NCBI GenBank assembly: GCA_902795215.1 | Contig: CADBKG010000012.1 | Coordinates: 1 to 34,333, forward strand | Direction: 5' to 3' | Source: an uncultured Erysipelotrichaceae bacterium | GTDB taxonomy: Bacteria; Bacillota_I; Bacilli_A; RF39; UBA660 | DNA: 34,333 nt | Shown here: positions 34,179 through 34,333 of the stretch, piece by piece | Layout: each line of letters begins with the position of its first letter | Numbering within the stretch: the first letter of the stretch is position 1 | Translations under genes and position numbers: made by a program | Notes under the pieces: model-generated | What the model saw: the letters and a program-made list of their open reading frames with translations, nothing else | Told to the model about the DNA's origin: nothing | The model's database searches: none

Positions 34179-34210
34179 TATGATGTGAACCCCATTTAGG
34201 AGACATCATA
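34179..34210. other. Eight-bp inverted repeat after the small membrane protein gene
   Basis: TATGATGT and ACATCATA form a perfect stem around a 16-base GAACCCC-containing loop, followed by As on the plus strand. It is not a terminator on this strand. Its role is unknown. Confidence 0.35.
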
Positions 34211-34226
34211 AAAAAAGCAGTATATT

Positions 34227-34256
34227 AAAAAGAGAAAAAGTCATTTTTCTCTTTTT
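34227..34256 (+). terminator. Strong Rho-independent terminator
   Basis: A perfect 13-bp inverted repeat, AAAAAGAGAAAAA / TTTTTCTCTTTTT, has a 4-base loop and a T-rich end. It closes the adhesin unit. Confidence 0.75.
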
Positions 34257-34284
34257 GTGTAAGTTTTTCTCTTTTTCTTAATCT

Positions 34285-34313
34285 TTGACTTTAATCTAGT
34301 TGTATTGTAAAAT
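34285..34313 (+). promoter_or_regulatory. Promoter for a gene beyond the window
   Basis: TTGACT and TAAAAT are separated by 17 bases near the window end. Confidence 0.6.
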
Positions 34314-34333
34314 AATATCCATTCTTCTACAAG

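Noticed and set aside
34179..34210. Remnant of insertion-sequence inverted ends
   Set aside because: Only an 8-bp palindrome is present, without transposase sequence or target duplication; a hairpin of unknown role is the safer description.
1..34333. Mycoplasma-type genetic code because of AT-richness
   Set aside because: Trp is written TGG throughout, and TGA acts as a stop at 16475, followed at once by a terminator.

Overview
The window is a 34.3 kb piece of a low-GC Gram-positive (Bacillota) chromosome, probably an uncultured gut Bacilli or RF39-like Mollicutes relative that keeps a cell wall. The evidence is AT-rich DNA, strong AGGAGG-type ribosome sites, TTGACA/TATAAT promoters, cell-wall genes (mraY, ftsW, a PASTA transpeptidase, alr, an LCP protein, an L,D-transpeptidase), LPXTG-like surface proteins and a giant InlB-type repeat protein. 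The standard code is used: TGG encodes Trp and TGA ends a gene at 16475. The species is inferred, not proven.

Layout. Positions 3-8051 hold the 3' part of a giant secreted repeat protein, followed by a small membrane-anchored protein (8066-8668) and a sortase-type surface protein (8777-9961). Positions 10137-17445 carry an Rpn/PD-(D/E)XK nuclease-like gene, lon, an LCP protein, a multi-module unknown, cdd and another unknown. Positions 17485-21359 carry tRNA-Leu(CAA), an L,D-transpeptidase, alr, an ATP-grasp enzyme, tRNA-Leu(CAG) and a small helical protein. Positions 21405-32545 (minus strand) form a dcw-like wall/division cluster: a Cys-rich protein, a SpoVD/FtsI-type transpeptidase, mraY and ftsW. 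Positions 32773-34173 carry a thioester-domain adhesin and a small membrane protein.

The main find is that the transpeptidase gene is cut in two by a 6.35 kb element (about 24481-30831) carrying a large serine recombinase. The break falls just after the SxN catalytic motif and before KTG, so neither half can be active alone. Joining the flanks at the shared TGG (CCA on the plus strand) restores one in-frame gene of about 635 codons, close to the usual SpoVD length. The element ends are mirror-symmetric around that trinucleotide, as expected of an attP split by a serine integrase.

The element carries no visible conjugation, replication or phage structural genes. Its cargo is a compact set of base- and nucleotide-directed proteins: a SMUG2-like uracil-DNA glycosylase, an AlkA-like HhH glycosylase, a methyltransferase fused to a catalytically degenerate RibD-like deaminase domain, a nucleoside 2-deoxyribosyltransferase-like protein with a Ppx/GppA-like N-terminus, and a tandem DUF5655 protein. 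Together they suggest an undescribed nucleobase surveillance, repair or antiphage cassette. That function is inference from gene content.
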